Source of the DNA: Leucogyrophana mollusca
Taxonomy: Eukaryota > Basidiomycota > Agaricomycetes > Boletales
Length of the DNA stretch: 64,000 bases
Direction: 5' to 3'
NCBI GenBank assembly: GCA_021014945.1
Contig: MU266353.1
Location: 1-64,000 of the forward strand
This document shows, piece by piece, positions 22,037-39,247 of this stretch (its first letter is position 1; every line of letters starts with the position of its first letter). The translations under genes and the position numbers were made by a program. Under the pieces are notes generated by a model that saw only the letters and a program-made list of their open reading frames with translations, did not search any database and was not told where the DNA came from.

Positions 22037-23155
22037 TCATTCTTTGGAGTCAACCTGTTCTTTTTTGGGCGCAGCCAATTTCCGGAGAGAAAGGTCGTAC
22101 ACCACTTAGAAGAGCCATTAACTGAGACCCCCCCCGGGTGCAAAAGGTGATGCCTACCCTCTTCAATCTTCTTGATATCATACTTGAGACTGTCAAAACG
22201 TCGACGGAGAGTATCGTTTTTCAGATTGAGCTAGGCGTTGTCACCTGTTACCCAACCATCTGGTGTGAGGGTAGGAATGATAACCCACCATGGTGAATCC
22301 TGCAAATAGCTCTTTCACGAAGATCGAAATTCTAATGGGCTCTTCAAAGTTTCCCAGCGTCACGGCATTAACAGCAAGGCGCGACTACATAGGGGATTGG
22401 TGAGTATGCGTAGATGGACTGGGCCCAGGGGGCTACACATCCAATGTCATGGCAGCCAAGGAGCTCCAAGACGCCACGCAGACACGAGAGCGGTGTTAAA
22501 CCTGGCATGCACCAAAGTAGCACCTACCAGTTCGTTAACAAGGCTAATGAGGCCGTGCAAGTAGTCTTCGACGGCCAAAGAAAATCGGTCTTTCCATTCT
22601 TCTTCTACTAAACCGCATGAGTGGTGGGTAAAGATGCAGGGATATCAATGTGGAGGTCGATAGAATCGAAATGTGATGCTCACTCCCGAGTATTTTGGCC
22701 ACATCAGGTAGCGATATTAATTTCCCAGACGACAAATACTCTACGAATGCCGCGGAGTACACGGCAGTGCGCAATGAACTCGACCACATCTCTTTGAAAC
22801 GCCAGAACTGATTGAGGGGAATGAGAGCCGCCATCGCAGCACTTGTGTCCTGACAACTTTGTAGTATTGGGCGGACCGAGTCAATTAGCACGGGAACTAT
22901 AGGGAGCCTTATCAAACGGATAAATCGACAAGAAAGCCAAGTGACTTGACTTGATTCTGTGGGCGTTGAGTGAATCCTGTTCAGCACCCCGGCCATATTT
23001 CGAGTCTTCTTATCCAGTTCAGCCACCTGCTCCTTGATTTTCTTTATGGGATTTTCAGATGCTGTTATCTCGACCAAAAGTATCTCCCTGACCTCCCTTA
23101 TTTCGACATCCTGCTCCAGGAGCTCATTGAGACGATCGAGGTCTTGTGGATCCAT
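22037..23155 (-). CDS. TSN: Translin (RNA/ssDNA-binding, C3PO component)
   Basis: Six exons (23155-22951, 22896-22684, 22607-22528, 22384-22289, 22230-22158, 22104-22037) give 244 aa, the standard translin length (about 228-240). Conserved blocks include NMAGVLNRIHSTPTES, QFWRFKEMWSSSLRTAVYSA, AFVEYLSSGKLISLPDVAKI, EEEWKDRFSLAVEDYLHGLI, SRLAVNAVTLGNFEEPIRIS, IFVKELFAGFTML, NLKNDTLRRRFDSLKYDIKK and VVYDLSLRKL. Translin octamers bind RNA and ssDNA, and with TRAX form the C3PO ribonuclease that trims tRNA or small-RNA passenger strands. The acidic N-terminus lacks other domains. It shares a 211-bp divergent promoter with SEN1. Confidence 0.95.
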
Positions 23156-23366
23156 GTTGGTGGCGGAAAGGGTCAGGCAAAGAGGGTCAATATTATTAGC
23201 CGAAGCCGTGACTCCTGCTTTTGGCGTGTCGCGTCGCTCATAGTGGCGAGCTACAAGCAAGACTGCCAGAGTTTTTCTTCCCTTTTCCCTTTAACTTCTC
23301 CCTGGCTGCAGATATTGATCTGCTCACACAATATTCTAGAACGAGGTTGTGGGCAAACCGTTGTTC
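23156..23366. promoter_or_regulatory. Shared divergent promoter, TSN and SEN1
   Basis: Only 211 bp separate the two start codons on opposite strands, so their core promoters must overlap or abut. A pyrimidine-rich tract (ttttcttcccttttccctttaacttctccc, about 23272-23302) is the clearest feature. No TATA box was seen. Confidence 0.55.
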
Positions 23367-26300
23367 ATGACAGCTTCCACCAACGATGCCGCCAAGGTCA
23401 AGGCATTGCTCGCAACCGTTCGGGATAGTCCAGTCAATACCACAGACGGCACCGACGATGTTCTCGCTCTCGTATTCGCGTTCCTCATGAAGGTTCCTCC
23501 CAATGCTTCAGATAAAAAGGTTCACTGGTTCTGTGATCGAGCGGAACAGGTCACTATCGACGCCGCCACTTTTCTGATTAGACTCTTCGCTTACGCCAGT
23601 CCGCGCGTGGACGACTGGAAATCAAGGCTGAGGAGCTGCTTGGCTGGGTGCTGTGCCTGTGTGAAAGGATTGGGCGAGGTCAAAGTTAGTTCCAGGAGGA
23701 CGTGAGTGGCATGTTTCTCAGCGTATCTGAAGCAAACAATGGAGGTACATCGTGCGCATGCCTTTGTATTCACTGACACGGACTGGCTCGGAGAGCATGA
23801 TCTTTTGTTTTGTCCGCATGTCTTCTGAGAACTCCGGCGAGGTTCAAACACAATGCTGACTCATTCATTTACAGATATTTCGGCGCATTCTCTGACGATG
23901 TTCTCAAAACATTCTATCAAAGCTTTGGCGAGTGGGAGCTGACTTTGGTTCTTGAAGCTCTCTCCCGCGCTGGTGTCAAAGTCGAGGCGTCTCAAGAAAC
24001 CGCGCCCTCACTCGAAGCCGTGCCTTCCGCTGTTCTCTATCATATGGTCTCCAACATGCTTATTCTAAAGGACCGGCGGATATTTCCGCTCGTGCGCTCA
24101 TGTCCGCCTGTGGCAGGGTGGCCCACAGATCCCCCAGCTCCCGGTATCCTGCCTCTGATGATGGATGAATCGTTTGAAGTCAGGCAATGGGCGAAAGCCC
24201 TAGGGGACAAGTGCAAAACGGTTCCAATGACAGCGCACCATTTCGTTACTGCTCACGAGGAAGCTTTAGCAGTTATAGCCACTGCGTTGGCGGCCGGCCA
24301 GAAGGACTTGTCAAAGCCCCTTCCTTCAGCTATGCTCCCTGTTACGGGTAACACCAGTGCTGCTACCGCGCCATTCAAATTTGCCTCTGGCGCTTTTGAG
24401 CTTTGGTCCGGATTTTGTCAAGTACTTCGACACATTCCCTCGGATATACTCCTGAGCTCACGCCACGGCATTGACTGTCGTCGCATTGTCACGGGGCATT
24501 TACATGACGTTGGATCCCGTCAGTTTTCTTTTGCTTTTACCTATACCCCTTTATTAACATCCTTGTATTCCTCGACTGGTTTTGGGGGCTTGTGGTTTTA
24601 GAGTTCACGGACGTCTTTCGTTGTTTGCTGTTTCTTCTAAAGCGCTTAGGCAAGCAACTTTGGCAGGGAGAGGGCCCAGAGTTTCCTCAAGTTGTGTTTG
24701 ACGCTATCAAAGATAATCCGTCGTACACATCCCTATTGCAGGACATCCGACCGGGGGATGACAGACCATGGTTCTTATCCTGGTTCGGTGATTTCCTTGA
24801 CACATTACCTGACTCTCCTGTCTACGGCGATGTTTTGGCGAAGATCGTGGATTTTCTCTGCGAAGAATTGCAGCATGAGCGCTTCCAAGAGGTTCGCCCC
24901 ACAATAATGCACGCCGCCACTCGTGTAAGTATGGAAGTACAGACCCTTTAGACTTGCACTGATCTCGGTTTATTTAAAAAAAAACAGTTGCTTTCTTCGC
25001 TTATACGGAAATCCAAACCGGATGATATGCCCAGCCGACGTGATTCCATCTCGAGCGTCCTTGATATTCATGCAGAGGTGTTTATTTCAGTGGCTTTTGG
25101 CCGACCATTTAGTGGTGACAAGTGGCAGCCTGCACGAAGTAAAGCTCGTGAACTCATAACTGGGATCTTGACACGCGATGTCTCTGAAATTCAGAACTCT
25201 ATGACTCGATCCTTCGATTTTCTTGGTGGTCGCCGCACAGATTTTCCCGTATGCTCAATCCGAGAGCAGTTCTGGAGAAAGACATACGAATCACTTCAAA
25301 CTAGCGACGCCGATGGTGTTGTCACCATCATCAATACCATTGCCCAGTACTCCCACTTGGATGTTTTGAACCGCAAAGCTTACGCGCCCATTCTCTCCAA
25401 ACCTAATGCACAACTGTCCTTCGATGCTTTCCAGCGCTCCTTGGCCGCCACAAGGGACGGTTTCTTAGAAACTGTTTCTAAATTCGCCAACTACAACCCT
25501 CCCTCTTTACTCCTCAGCGTGCTGCGCCGCCCCGGCGTAGCTCAAGACGTCATGACTCTCATGCTTTCGCCCATCGATGACCTTCAGGCAGCAGCAAAGA
25601 CACTTGTTGGTCAAGCATTCGACGTTGACGTTCGGCTCGATTGCTTTCGCGCACTCCTCGCCAATCTCCCCGGCCCGTCGCTTGACGGCATAGCTGCTTT
25701 CCTTGAAAGATTTATTTCATTTGCACCTTTGGTCACGGAAGCATGCAGCTTCGCCAAATCGCTCGTGCGGTGTTTTACCGACATCATCGAAGTCCTCTGC
25801 TCCAGCCCTGATGGTTTATTGCATGACATCACCTTCCTGAAACCGACGGACAGCCATGGTCCTGCGTCTCAACTACCTCGCTTATGGTCCCTTATGACGA
25901 GTTCGATAACAGTCATATTTAAGCGCACGCCGGTGTGGGCCGAGTACTTTGAGATCCCAGATATGACCGTGTGGATGCGAGACGCCCTCATTTTTGGACG
26001 AGATCTACTCGCGCAATGGAGGATGATCGAATCTGCAGCAGTTACTGTCTCGGAGGATTCATCGTCAGCGCAGGGCGGAAAGGCTCGAAAGCTGTCACGG
26101 ATGGGGAGAAAGATGATCAATGATCTGCAGCCAGTCTTGGTAGAGCTAGCTCGCTGGTTGCGGCTCACGGACGAAGAACTTCTCCACCAATCTTTCGCTC
26201 TTATCCAGACTCTCCTCGAGTGCTTCCGGAAGAACGGCGTGACTCCATCCGAAGCTGGCCTTGCCAAGCTTAACAAGCACGTTGACGACGCCCGCAAGAA

Positions 26301-29300
26301 GCCTACAGGAGCCCCCAAGACTCGACTGGATTCCACCAGGCTATCCAAACTGGAGGATGCCTTAGCGGCTTTCGAGAGCGATGACGATGAAGTGGAGATT
26401 GTATCATATACCCCTGCTCCCACGCGCCTGGCTCCAGAAACCAAAGATAAAGCCCTCATAAAGCCAGCTGTCCAGCAGACGCTTGTACCCACTTCAAAAC
26501 CATTGGCATCTCGCGTGCCATCGAAACCAACGTTCACCGACCGAGATCAGCGCAAACTGGATGCGGAGTCTTCTTTCCCGACTTTCCGAAGGTCGACAGA
26601 GTCCAGTGGTGCAGCGTCTATGAAACCATTGACCAAGGCAAAGGTGGCTGAGAAGATGCCCGAAATCGCAGAGTCTATGAAACCATTGACCGGGATAAAG
26701 GTGGCTGGGAAGATGCCCCAGCTCGCAGAATCCTCTTCCAGCGAGTCTGATAGCGACGAAGGAGAATCGCGAGGTCTAGCGGCCCTAGGAAAGTTCCAGC
26801 GGTCCCCCAAGATACAGAAACCTGCCGAGCGGCGTCAAGTGAAGATGCTTGATGTCACAAATCAAGGGAAGAGTGCAATGTTGGAGCGCATAAGTCGGCG
26901 GGATGATGCTCGCAAGCGAACCCTTCGGTTGAAACCTGACATCTCGGGTTTGCATCGCGCCCTTCTATCATGGAATTATGATCATGATGGCCCCGAACCA
27001 CCTACCAACGGGGCAAAACCACGTTTACTCCATATTCCGGACCGGTTTTCCGATTATCGCCAATATTTCACCACCTTTGAGCCACTGCTACTGCTCGAAT
27101 GTTGGTCACAAATCCTCCAATCAAAAGAGGAGAAGCAAGAAACCTATGACTGCAAGATCACTTCTAGGCAGTTCACTGACGACTTCCTTGACGTTGACGG
27201 GACCATCTCAGAATCTGTTCAGAGGGATTGGCGGCTTGGGGAGATGGATATCGTACTTTTGAGGCATCCGGATGGAAAGAAGTCGATTCTTGCGAAAACA
27301 CAAAGCTACCGACAGACGCCCTTCGGGGCCCAGCTCACTCTTCGATGTTTCGTGAATGGGAATTCCGGTGATCCGGGGTTGCAAATTAACACAACTTGGC
27401 TGCTCAAGAAAGCTTTCAGGTACGCCAGGATCACGGTGAACGTGCTGAGAAACTGATAATCGGATAGCTTGAGCACGCTGCATCGCGAATACGGTGCACT
27501 CATGGGTCTTCCTTATTTTGACCTTTCTCAGACCATATTGCAACCACGAATAGCATCATTGCCAACTTTGGATCCGCGCGAGGTTCGACAAGCCATGACG
27601 AGTTATAGCGTCAACGAACCTCAAGCGAAGGCAATACTGGGATCTTTGCGTGCGGAAGGTTTCGCCTTGATACAAGGGTCAGCACATAGAATTTTGGCGT
27701 GTTATTTATTTTCAATGTTCTTCAGACCTCCCGGCACAGGCAAAACGTCGACAATTTGCGGACTCGTAGAAGCCTTCCTGGCACAGCGACCTCGACCAAT
27801 AACCACTATTCACGCGGGTCGCGGTCCAGGACCCGCAGACAAAGGCCCTGTAAAGAAGATCCTCCTCTGTGCTCCCAGCAATGCTGCAATAGACGAGGTG
27901 GCCGCCCGACTAAAAGAGGGATACCGTGGCCCTGAACGCAGAGGGGCACCTCCAAAAGTCGTAAGAGTCGGGGCCGATAATGCGATCACTCTTAGCGCCA
28001 AGGACGTCTCACTGGACTATCTAGTCGAGCAGAAGGTTAATGGTGAAAGCTTGAAGGATCCTACTAAAGATGCTGGAAACGAGGTCGCTCTTCTGCGTGC
28101 GGAAATCGAGTCTGTGAAACGTGCCAAACAGGAGAAGATCGAAGAACTTGAAAACGTTCGCGACAATCATGCTAGGACGATGGTACTAGAGGAAGAAATC
28201 AAGAAACTCAACTCACGTAGAATGGGGTTGAGCCAGCAATTTGATCGACTCAAGGACAAGCAGAAATCTGACTCTCGCACACTCGACGCTGTGCGCAGAC
28301 GCTTCAGGATGGAGGTTCTACAAGAAGCTGATGTTATATGTAGTACCTTGTCCGGTGCTGGCCATGAGGTACTGGAGCAGCTGGAGTTTGAAATGATCAT
28401 TATAGATGAGGCCGCTCAAGCCATCGAGCTGAGCTCTCTAATACCGCTGAAGTTCCGCTGCCAGAGATGTATCATGGTGGGAGGTGAGCCGATTGCCATC
28501 GTTCCGCCCCAGTATCCGCTTATATACTTTTTCAGACCCACAACAGCTACCCCCCACCGTTCTTTCTCAGGAGGTGAGGGGGAAATCGGGACTCCTACTG
28601 TGTATGAGCTTTTCTAACCAGTCGACATTCAATAGGCCTGCAAGTACCAATACAACCAGTCGCTCTTCGTGCGTCTTCAAAAACATCGCCCAGACGCAGT
28701 CCATCTTTTAAGGTTTGATTGTTGAAATCACCTTTCAGCGTGTGACTAAAAAGCCACCAGTATCCAATACCGAATGCACCCAGATATCAGCCAGCTACCG
28801 AGCCGAATCTTTTATCAGGGGCGTTTGCTAGACGGACCTGACATGGCCACCAAAACCAAACAGCCTTGGCATTCACACCCGAAGTTCGGAACTTACCGAT
28901 TCTTCAACATCCCACGCGGACAAGAACAAGGAGCCGCAGCCCATTCGTTAAAAAACGCTGTCGAGTGTCAAATTGCCGTCGCCCTCTATTCACGGCTGTG
29001 CAAAGAATTTGCAGCCATCGATTTCGATTTCCGAGTTGGCATCGTGTCAATGTATCGCGGCCAGGTGTTGGAACTAAAGCGCACCTTTGAGCAACGTTTT
29101 GGCCGTGATATTATCGGAAAGATACACTTTCATACAGTGGACGGCTTCCAAGGTCAAGAGAAAGATATTATCATCCTGTCTTGCGTTCGTGCGGGCCCTG
29201 GCGTGCAAAGCATCGGGTTTTTAGCAGGTAATTTATATCCATCCATTAGCAAACTTGTGCTCAAGGATCCGCAGATAGCCGTCGCATGAACGTCGCTCTC

Positions 29301-29882
29301 ACCAGAGCAAAATCTTCGCTTTTCATTCTTGGTAACGCGCCAACCTTGGAACGAAGTGATGGAAATTGGCGAAATATTGTTCACGATGCTCGTTCGAGGT
29401 CGTTCTTGACTGACGTGAGGCCTTATTTCTATTCGCTGTGGCCATACAATATTTAGTGATCTCGGCAGGTGGATGTCTCATACTTCACCGAGCCTGGTAG
29501 CGTGGCCGTACCCTCCCTGCCGCAACAGTCTTCGAAATCCACAAAATCACAACCAGCAAAGGAACTACTTCCTCCCCCTGACCTTGTGACTCCACAAAGC
29601 CTAGCAGCATCAGCTCGATCTATTTCTCCATCAAAAGCAAAACCCCATCGCGACGCCTCAGCTGCAGGTGGACTACCTGTTCCGGTAGATCTCGTGAAAC
29701 CTCAACAAGGAAGTCACAAAAGACAGTTGGAAGCCTCGAAAGAGGATCCCTCCACCTCGACTACACAAGAAAGAAAAATGAAGCCCCCGCCAGCTAAACG
29801 TCAGAAGAAAGACAAAGGGAGCATCTTTATTCCCAAGAAAAACCAGGTTCGTCCTCCTCTTATTTGTGGCGAAACCAGCTGA
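23367..29882 (+). CDS. SEN1: SEN1/senataxin RNA-DNA helicase
   Basis: Eleven exons (23367-23701, 23875-24518, 24602-24924, 24988-27419, 27468-27677, 27726-28483, 28536-28573, 28636-28712, 28761-29227, 29275-29414, 29469-29882) give about 1945 aa, near the size of yeast Sen1. The N-terminal third is the Sen1_N helical repeat (FLIRLFAYASPRVDDWKSRL, YFGAFSDDVLKTFYQSFGEW). A disordered linker follows, then an SF1B helicase. Helicase motifs are motif I GPPGTGKTS, DEAAQAIE (Walker B), GDPQQLPPTV, YRMHPDIS, VDGFQGQEKDIIILSCVRA and RRMNVALTRAKSSLFILGN. Sen1 unwinds RNA-DNA hybrids and ends non-coding transcription with Pol II. A Lys/Arg-rich C-terminal tail follows. The exact C-terminus is uncertain because a possible donor lies at 29849. 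Confidence 0.93.
26617..26730 (+). repeat. 57-bp tandem duplication inside SEN1
   Basis: Two adjacent 57-bp units (26617-26673 and 26674-26730) encode 19-aa repeats beginning SMKPLT and ending with an IAE/LAE triplet; they differ at a few codons. The repeat sits in the disordered linker just before the SSSESDSDEGES acidic cluster. Confidence 0.85.
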
Positions 29883-30059
29883 TTTTGGAAACCAGTCGAA
29901 TTCTGGGGACGGAAGCTCCTCACGGAAGCCCCTGCCATAGTTGATTCGCCTCGTAACACTGCTATATGATCTAACTTATTCCCCTCAATAATCAACATAT
30001 TTAGATCGCATTGCACACTTGTACAAAAGCCGCACAATATGTATCATTCCATAATCGGA

Positions 30060-34474
<4,415 letters not shown>

Positions 34475-34954
34475 CTGGGACCTGGGGACTGCGCGCACGT
34501 CGTACGCTACGGGTATTTGCAAGTCTATTCGTAACCCGCGCTTGAGTTGCGATCGTCGAATTGCCTGCTTTCACAACCAACGGATGAACCGCCGTGACTT
34601 CAGAATCAAAGGAATAAAAGATCCGGCAACTTACAAGAATACCGGATTCCGAAAGGTGCTTTCTTTGGAATGCTCAAGTTCGCCATATGCATGATGAACC
34701 ACCCCAGCTGCTCTCTATAAGCATTTTCGCTCTTCTTCAAACTGTAGATGAAGATACTGAAAAGAGGGCAGATTCACGACGTAGTTATTGCATAATTATA
34801 AGTGATGTATTGAATGGTCTCGATCTACGGCTACAGCGCGGTTTATAGAATGTACACTGTACTGTACAGTACGATGAGCCACAATATAAATAAACCAGTG
34901 ACCATAAAGGCCTGGAAAATAATATAAGGGACCTAGATGCTAGTGGTCGATGCA
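34475..34954. other. Intergenic region, DHX37 5' side and GH71 3' side
   Basis: A 480-bp stretch. 34635-34686 on the minus strand encodes an ATG-initiated 17-codon segment followed by a canonical GTAAGT donor and may be an alternative first exon of ECM16. AT-rich sequence near 34780-34930 fits the GH71 3' UTR. Nothing else was recognised. Confidence 0.45.
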
Positions 34955-36916
34955 TTAAGAGGCGGCGACAAACGCGTTGAAGTTATACGAAGGGGGGTTC
35001 GGGTTGAAAGTAAAGTTTGCAGGTTGAAGGTTGACCACAGTCTCTCCATTTCGTGCAATAACACCGTGCATGTATCCACCGGCTTGAATACCAAGCGACA
35101 GTTTCGAGATCCCAGCAGGTACGGAGAATGTCTGCGACTGCGTAGCCGATGTCGAAAGTGTGACTGTCGAGGGCGCCGTAGCCATTACCAATGCCCACAT
35201 TGTATCTTGCATCTGCGATCGACATCAAAACTATTAGTACAGCGAAAAGCACACGAAGCGGAAGACAAGCATACGAGCTGATAGTTGGCGGGTCTACCGA
35301 CGGGATCTGGAGCGTTGGCATTAACTGGGTGCGGCCGTGACCACATGATGAGTTGGTCCGTCGTAATCTGGGGGTAAGAGCCGGTCTTAAACGCGGTGGC
35401 GTAGTAAGATGTAATATTTAGCCATCCTGCGACCAGAAGAACTCGTCAATATGCGTCTATGAATCTGCAGGGTAGCACCAAATACCAGTATGATCAAAAC
35501 CGTCAACCCACGCCTGGCTGTTGGGCTGCGCCCCCTCGATCGGGCCAATGTAGTGCGATTCGCCATAGTCATTCCATGTTACTATCTCCACGATATCGAC
35601 TTGATTGCGAATGGACATAAGTGATTCCCAGCGCTTGGCATATAAGTGATCGTCACTCAAGTAGATGAACTATATTGAATCGAAAGGCTCGATTAGTGAA
35701 GTCACGTGAACGGATGTGTAGGTAAACATACATTTTTGTCATAAGTTTGAGGGCTGTAGTGGGTGAAGAACCACGGCGACACGGCAGCCATGTACGTACG
35801 CTGACCGCCCATTGCGTTTAGGGCGTTGATATATTGAGAGTCCGTCGTAGTGGCGCCCACAAACTGGGCAAGAGTGTTGGAAGCGGATGAGGCAACGCCC
35901 GAGAGCAAGCCTCCCAAGGAACCTAACAAGGAGGTTGCAAAGGACGTTGTTACTTGAATGGGCCAGCCCGAGTTAAACTATTGTGTCAACCGAAATGTGA
36001 GCAACTGTGGAGAATGGATGGAGTGGGATCTCACATTGAATGCCCCATTCATAACATTGCTGAAGCTACTGAACTGGCTGGGTGCGACAAAGAACGATGG
36101 CACGAAGTGAACAGCATTTGACCCTGTGAGCGCTGGGTGTTGGGTAAATTGGGTCGACCATCCACTCGCAACGGAGCTCTGTCCAAAAGTACACGACTCG
36201 CCAGCGAAAGTCGAAGCGAACACACCGCCGTTATATATTAGTTGATTCGGGTGCGAAGCGTATGTCGTGATGTAGGTGCGAAGAGTTGCGGCGTCGTCAG
36301 CAGTGGTGCAGGGTAGAACACTACAGCCGTCCGAGTCACTTAGCTTGCTGATCATCGAAAAGCTAAGTATAAAACTTACGACATGTCAAAGGACATGAAC
36401 AATTTGAATCCAGTTCCAGACTGGAGTGCAGCTTTGTAGCTACAGATAAAATGAACATCGCTCTGTATCGCGTGGACACTACGAAACTTACGCATTCGCA
36501 ACCTGCTGAGGCTGCCAGCTATCGCTCCCGACGTTCAATGCAAAACCGTCGATACCATTGGCGTGGGCGAGGTTGATATCTGATTCCCAATTATCGACGG
36601 TGTAAGGATAGGCATTTCCCACCATGAAGTGAGCGACAACATATTTTGGGGTGGATGACGCTGATGGAGTCGATGCTGCCTGAGACGTTGCGCTTGTGAC
36701 AGTAGACGCGGAAGACGATGCGGAAGCCGACACGGAAGCCAACAAGGTAGACGACACGGAGGGCGCCGTAGAAGACGACGCGGAAGACAGCGCGGAAGAC
36801 GAAGCTGCCCTGGCAATCACGAGGATATGATCTTCGTCAAGTAGCCTTTTCAAAGGCATGGCATTAGTATAAGCAATCGAAAACAAAATAAGGAATGCAA
36901 ATTTAAAGAAGAGCAT
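34955..36916 (-). CDS. Secreted GH71 alpha-1,3-glucanase (mutanase)
   Basis: Seven exons (36916-36492, 36439-36380, 36320-36035, 35977-35732, 35669-35486, 35426-35275, 35212-34955) give 536 aa. The signal peptide is MLFFKFAFLILFSIAYTNA. A Ser/Ala/Thr linker (about residues 37-92) comes before the catalytic domain, the reverse of the common order. GH71 blocks are YVVAHFMVGNAYPYTVDNWE, INLAHANGIDGFALNVG, TYITTYASHPNQLIYNGGVF, STFAGESCTFG, VDIVEIVTWNDYGESHYIGP and WSRPHPVNANAPDPVGRP. The C-terminal beta-rich segment (VTLSTSATQSQTFSVPAGIS) is usual for the family. The enzyme cleaves alpha-1,3-glucan of fungal walls or oral-type mutan, in wall remodelling, autolysis or mycoparasitism. Confidence 0.93.
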
Positions 36917-38016
36917 GGTTTCAAATGAAGGAATATATGAACGAGTGTAGGGCGACTCGACGGCTCAACCGCCTCGTAACAGGAGCAAGCTGGTGGAAAG
37001 GACGAACGGTGACGGGGAGGTTATTGACTGCCTGTTATTCACATTGTCTCGAGACTTTAAGCGTTTTCCTGGAAGCTTGATAACAGTGTTTCATACTCCG
37101 CTCCGTTCCTTGATGAAACCACTAGGACAAGGGGGTCAAACTGGGTCAAACGTCGAGCACCGAAGTGGTCGCCGGTTGTCGAGACTCGAGAGAACAATGA
37201 GACAATGAAGAAACCTCGAACAATACGATCAGGACTAAAAAGGCAATTGCACTCAAGGTTTGCCGGCGGCAACTATAAAGGGCAGGAATGGCACGAAACT
37301 ATTCCCCGGCTTACTCCGTTTTGGCTCAGATCCCAGAGTCGGCGAGTCCACCATGACTTCGTCCCCCAGGCGAAAACGATCATGCACCAACATGCTGCCC
37401 GCCTACCGCGTCTTTATCGGTTGCCTTCGGATATCTGCCAAGGACTCGCGTATTAAAGGATGTCTTCCCTTCCCCTCGTGAAGGAGATGCTTGCATCTGC
37501 TGCTTTGGTTCCCTGCCCGCCAATCAGATTTTGTTCCGCTTGTTCATGCTTGAAACCCATCATCTCTCTTGTCGGCCTTTGAGAAATCCTGCCTGTGACA
37601 CTGTTGACTTGGAGGCCAGGAGATTTGGTGGCAGCTGCTGAGAGTCTACGAAGCTGTGACTTGTCTGTCATCGTTGTTAATAAAGATCCTGTATCTGGCT
37701 GAAGGAGGTCGGTGTTTATTAGGCGAGTAGCATCCTGACTAACAATTTGCGCGTTCTCGGGTCACATACTCACTTTGTAACTGGGCATCTTCATGGTGCA
37801 CGGGACAAGGCTGCATTACAACCGCGTCGAAACAGCGGTACATCTCACGAAGCTTTCACGAAATGATATGTAGCAACGCACACGGTTTATCGGCGTATAC
37901 AGGAGCAAGCAAACAGAGGTCACGCCGCAAGTTCGTGATAAATGGAACCGAGGTACCTGCTCGCATTTTTACCGTGCAGGGCCGATTCCTCTTCGTCGCC
38001 CTCCGATTGCGATACA
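36917..38016. other. Long intergenic region
   Basis: About 1.1 kb lies between the GH71 start and the GST-like remnant. Several short open frames (for example 37453-37671 on the minus strand) have no recognisable motif. A possible TATA (ctataaag at 37273-37280) faces the plus strand, but no gene follows it. No repeats were recognised. Confidence 0.45.
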
Positions 38017-38330
38017 TTACAGATCCAGTGCGCACTCCTCCTGAGCCGCCCCCAACAGCTTGGGCCACTTCCCTCGTTCCGCCCATGCACCATAGTTTTC
38101 CCACTCATCTTCGTGGAAGAGTCGTCTGTACCGCAGTGTCTCGCGGATGGTATCAGCATAGGTGAACGTCTCACCCATAATCCACTTTCCGTCCTTCTCG
38201 TACCACCCGTTCAATGCGCTGCCTTCACGCTTTCCCAGTCTGTATCACCTTTGGGGCCTTCCGGAGTGAAGTCCTCCCATTTCAAGTGCCCGTAGTCTGT
38301 AGTAATTGGAACCTTGTCCCACCAGAGTAT
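38017..38330 (-). pseudogene. Glutathione S-transferase-like C-terminal remnant
   Basis: The minus strand encodes NGWYEKDGKWIMGETFTYAD and FHEDEWENYGAWAERGKWPK, which resemble the alpha-helical C-terminal domain of basidiomycete GSTs. Just upstream, KWEDFTPEGPKGDTDWESVK continues the same fold but in another frame: one extra base near 38216-38222 separates them, with no splice signals that would repair it. No thioredoxin-fold N-terminal domain was found upstream. It is best read as a decayed GST copy; a sequencing error plus missing 5' exons is the alternative. Confidence 0.5.
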
Positions 38331-39247
38331 TACATTGATGAAACGTTGCTTGTTAATCTATCTTACCCCCACGATCCAGCAACAGCAACGTGGCTCGTGT
38401 TGCGACTGATCAATTGAATGGCACGAAAGATATTACCGGTTGACGCGGTGGGCAGGCTTCCATTTCCAAGCTACGACTGATATTGCCTGCAGGTAGTTAC
38501 CTAGATCTTGTTCGACTTGGATGGGTGATCATATCAGTGCCTCATTCCCCCTTTCGACAGCACTCACCTAGAATTGAACCAGAACTCTCAACGTTTCCAC
38601 CCCGGCGTTTTCCTCAATGCCAGTTCATGCTACCCATGGCGGACACTTATATGACCTTGAAGAATTCGGCAAGATTCAAGACGAAACCCTCTTAAAGGTG
38701 CGCCTTCCAGCAGCTCTGCACTGGAGTCTATCGGCACTCAATTCCGCCCACAGGAAGAAATCGTCCGGTTCGAACAAGAAGCATTCGATGGGAGCCCTGT
38801 CATCCTACCCGGTGCTCTCGACTTCTGGGTATTTCATTCGGCTAGCTGAGGGTCTACCACAAACCGCCATGCTATATTTTACCCAGCCTTTACCCAGCCG
38901 GTGCTCGAGATGGGAATTGTCACCTCGTGTATATCCAGTCGCGCCAGTACGAGCCCGTTTAACATCTCTTTTGAAAGCGTCCAGAGGTACGCCCCAGCTG
39001 ACATTTTAAAGTGTGATATCCCTCCCCCATAAATAGGTCATATCACGCCCGATGGTATCCACCAAAGCCTTTTTCTACATGTTTCGTCGTGAACTCCTGC
39101 AGAACCTCGTCCGTTGCTCGGCCCCACCTGACCTCCTGGGATGTCGTATTCATTGTCTTGCTATATAATTCCGCCGTTTGGGTGACCTGTTCGTGACATT
39201 TATATACAATGATCATACTCTCCTTTGGTTCAATATCGGTGTAGTAC
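38331..39247. other. Degenerate or non-coding region
   Basis: On the plus strand about 38617-38830, a reading that changes frame once near 38710-38720 gives a protein-like segment (LYDLEEFGKIQDETLLKVRL, then EEIVRFEQEAFDGSPVILPG), but it is interrupted by stops and joined to nothing. It may be another gene remnant. The rest up to the ABC transporter stop shows no coding signal. Confidence 0.3.

Noticed and set aside
36535..36816. Minus-strand frame rich in Arg, Pro and Leu repeats
   Set aside because: It is an out-of-frame reading of the Ser/Ala-rich linker of the GH71 gene.
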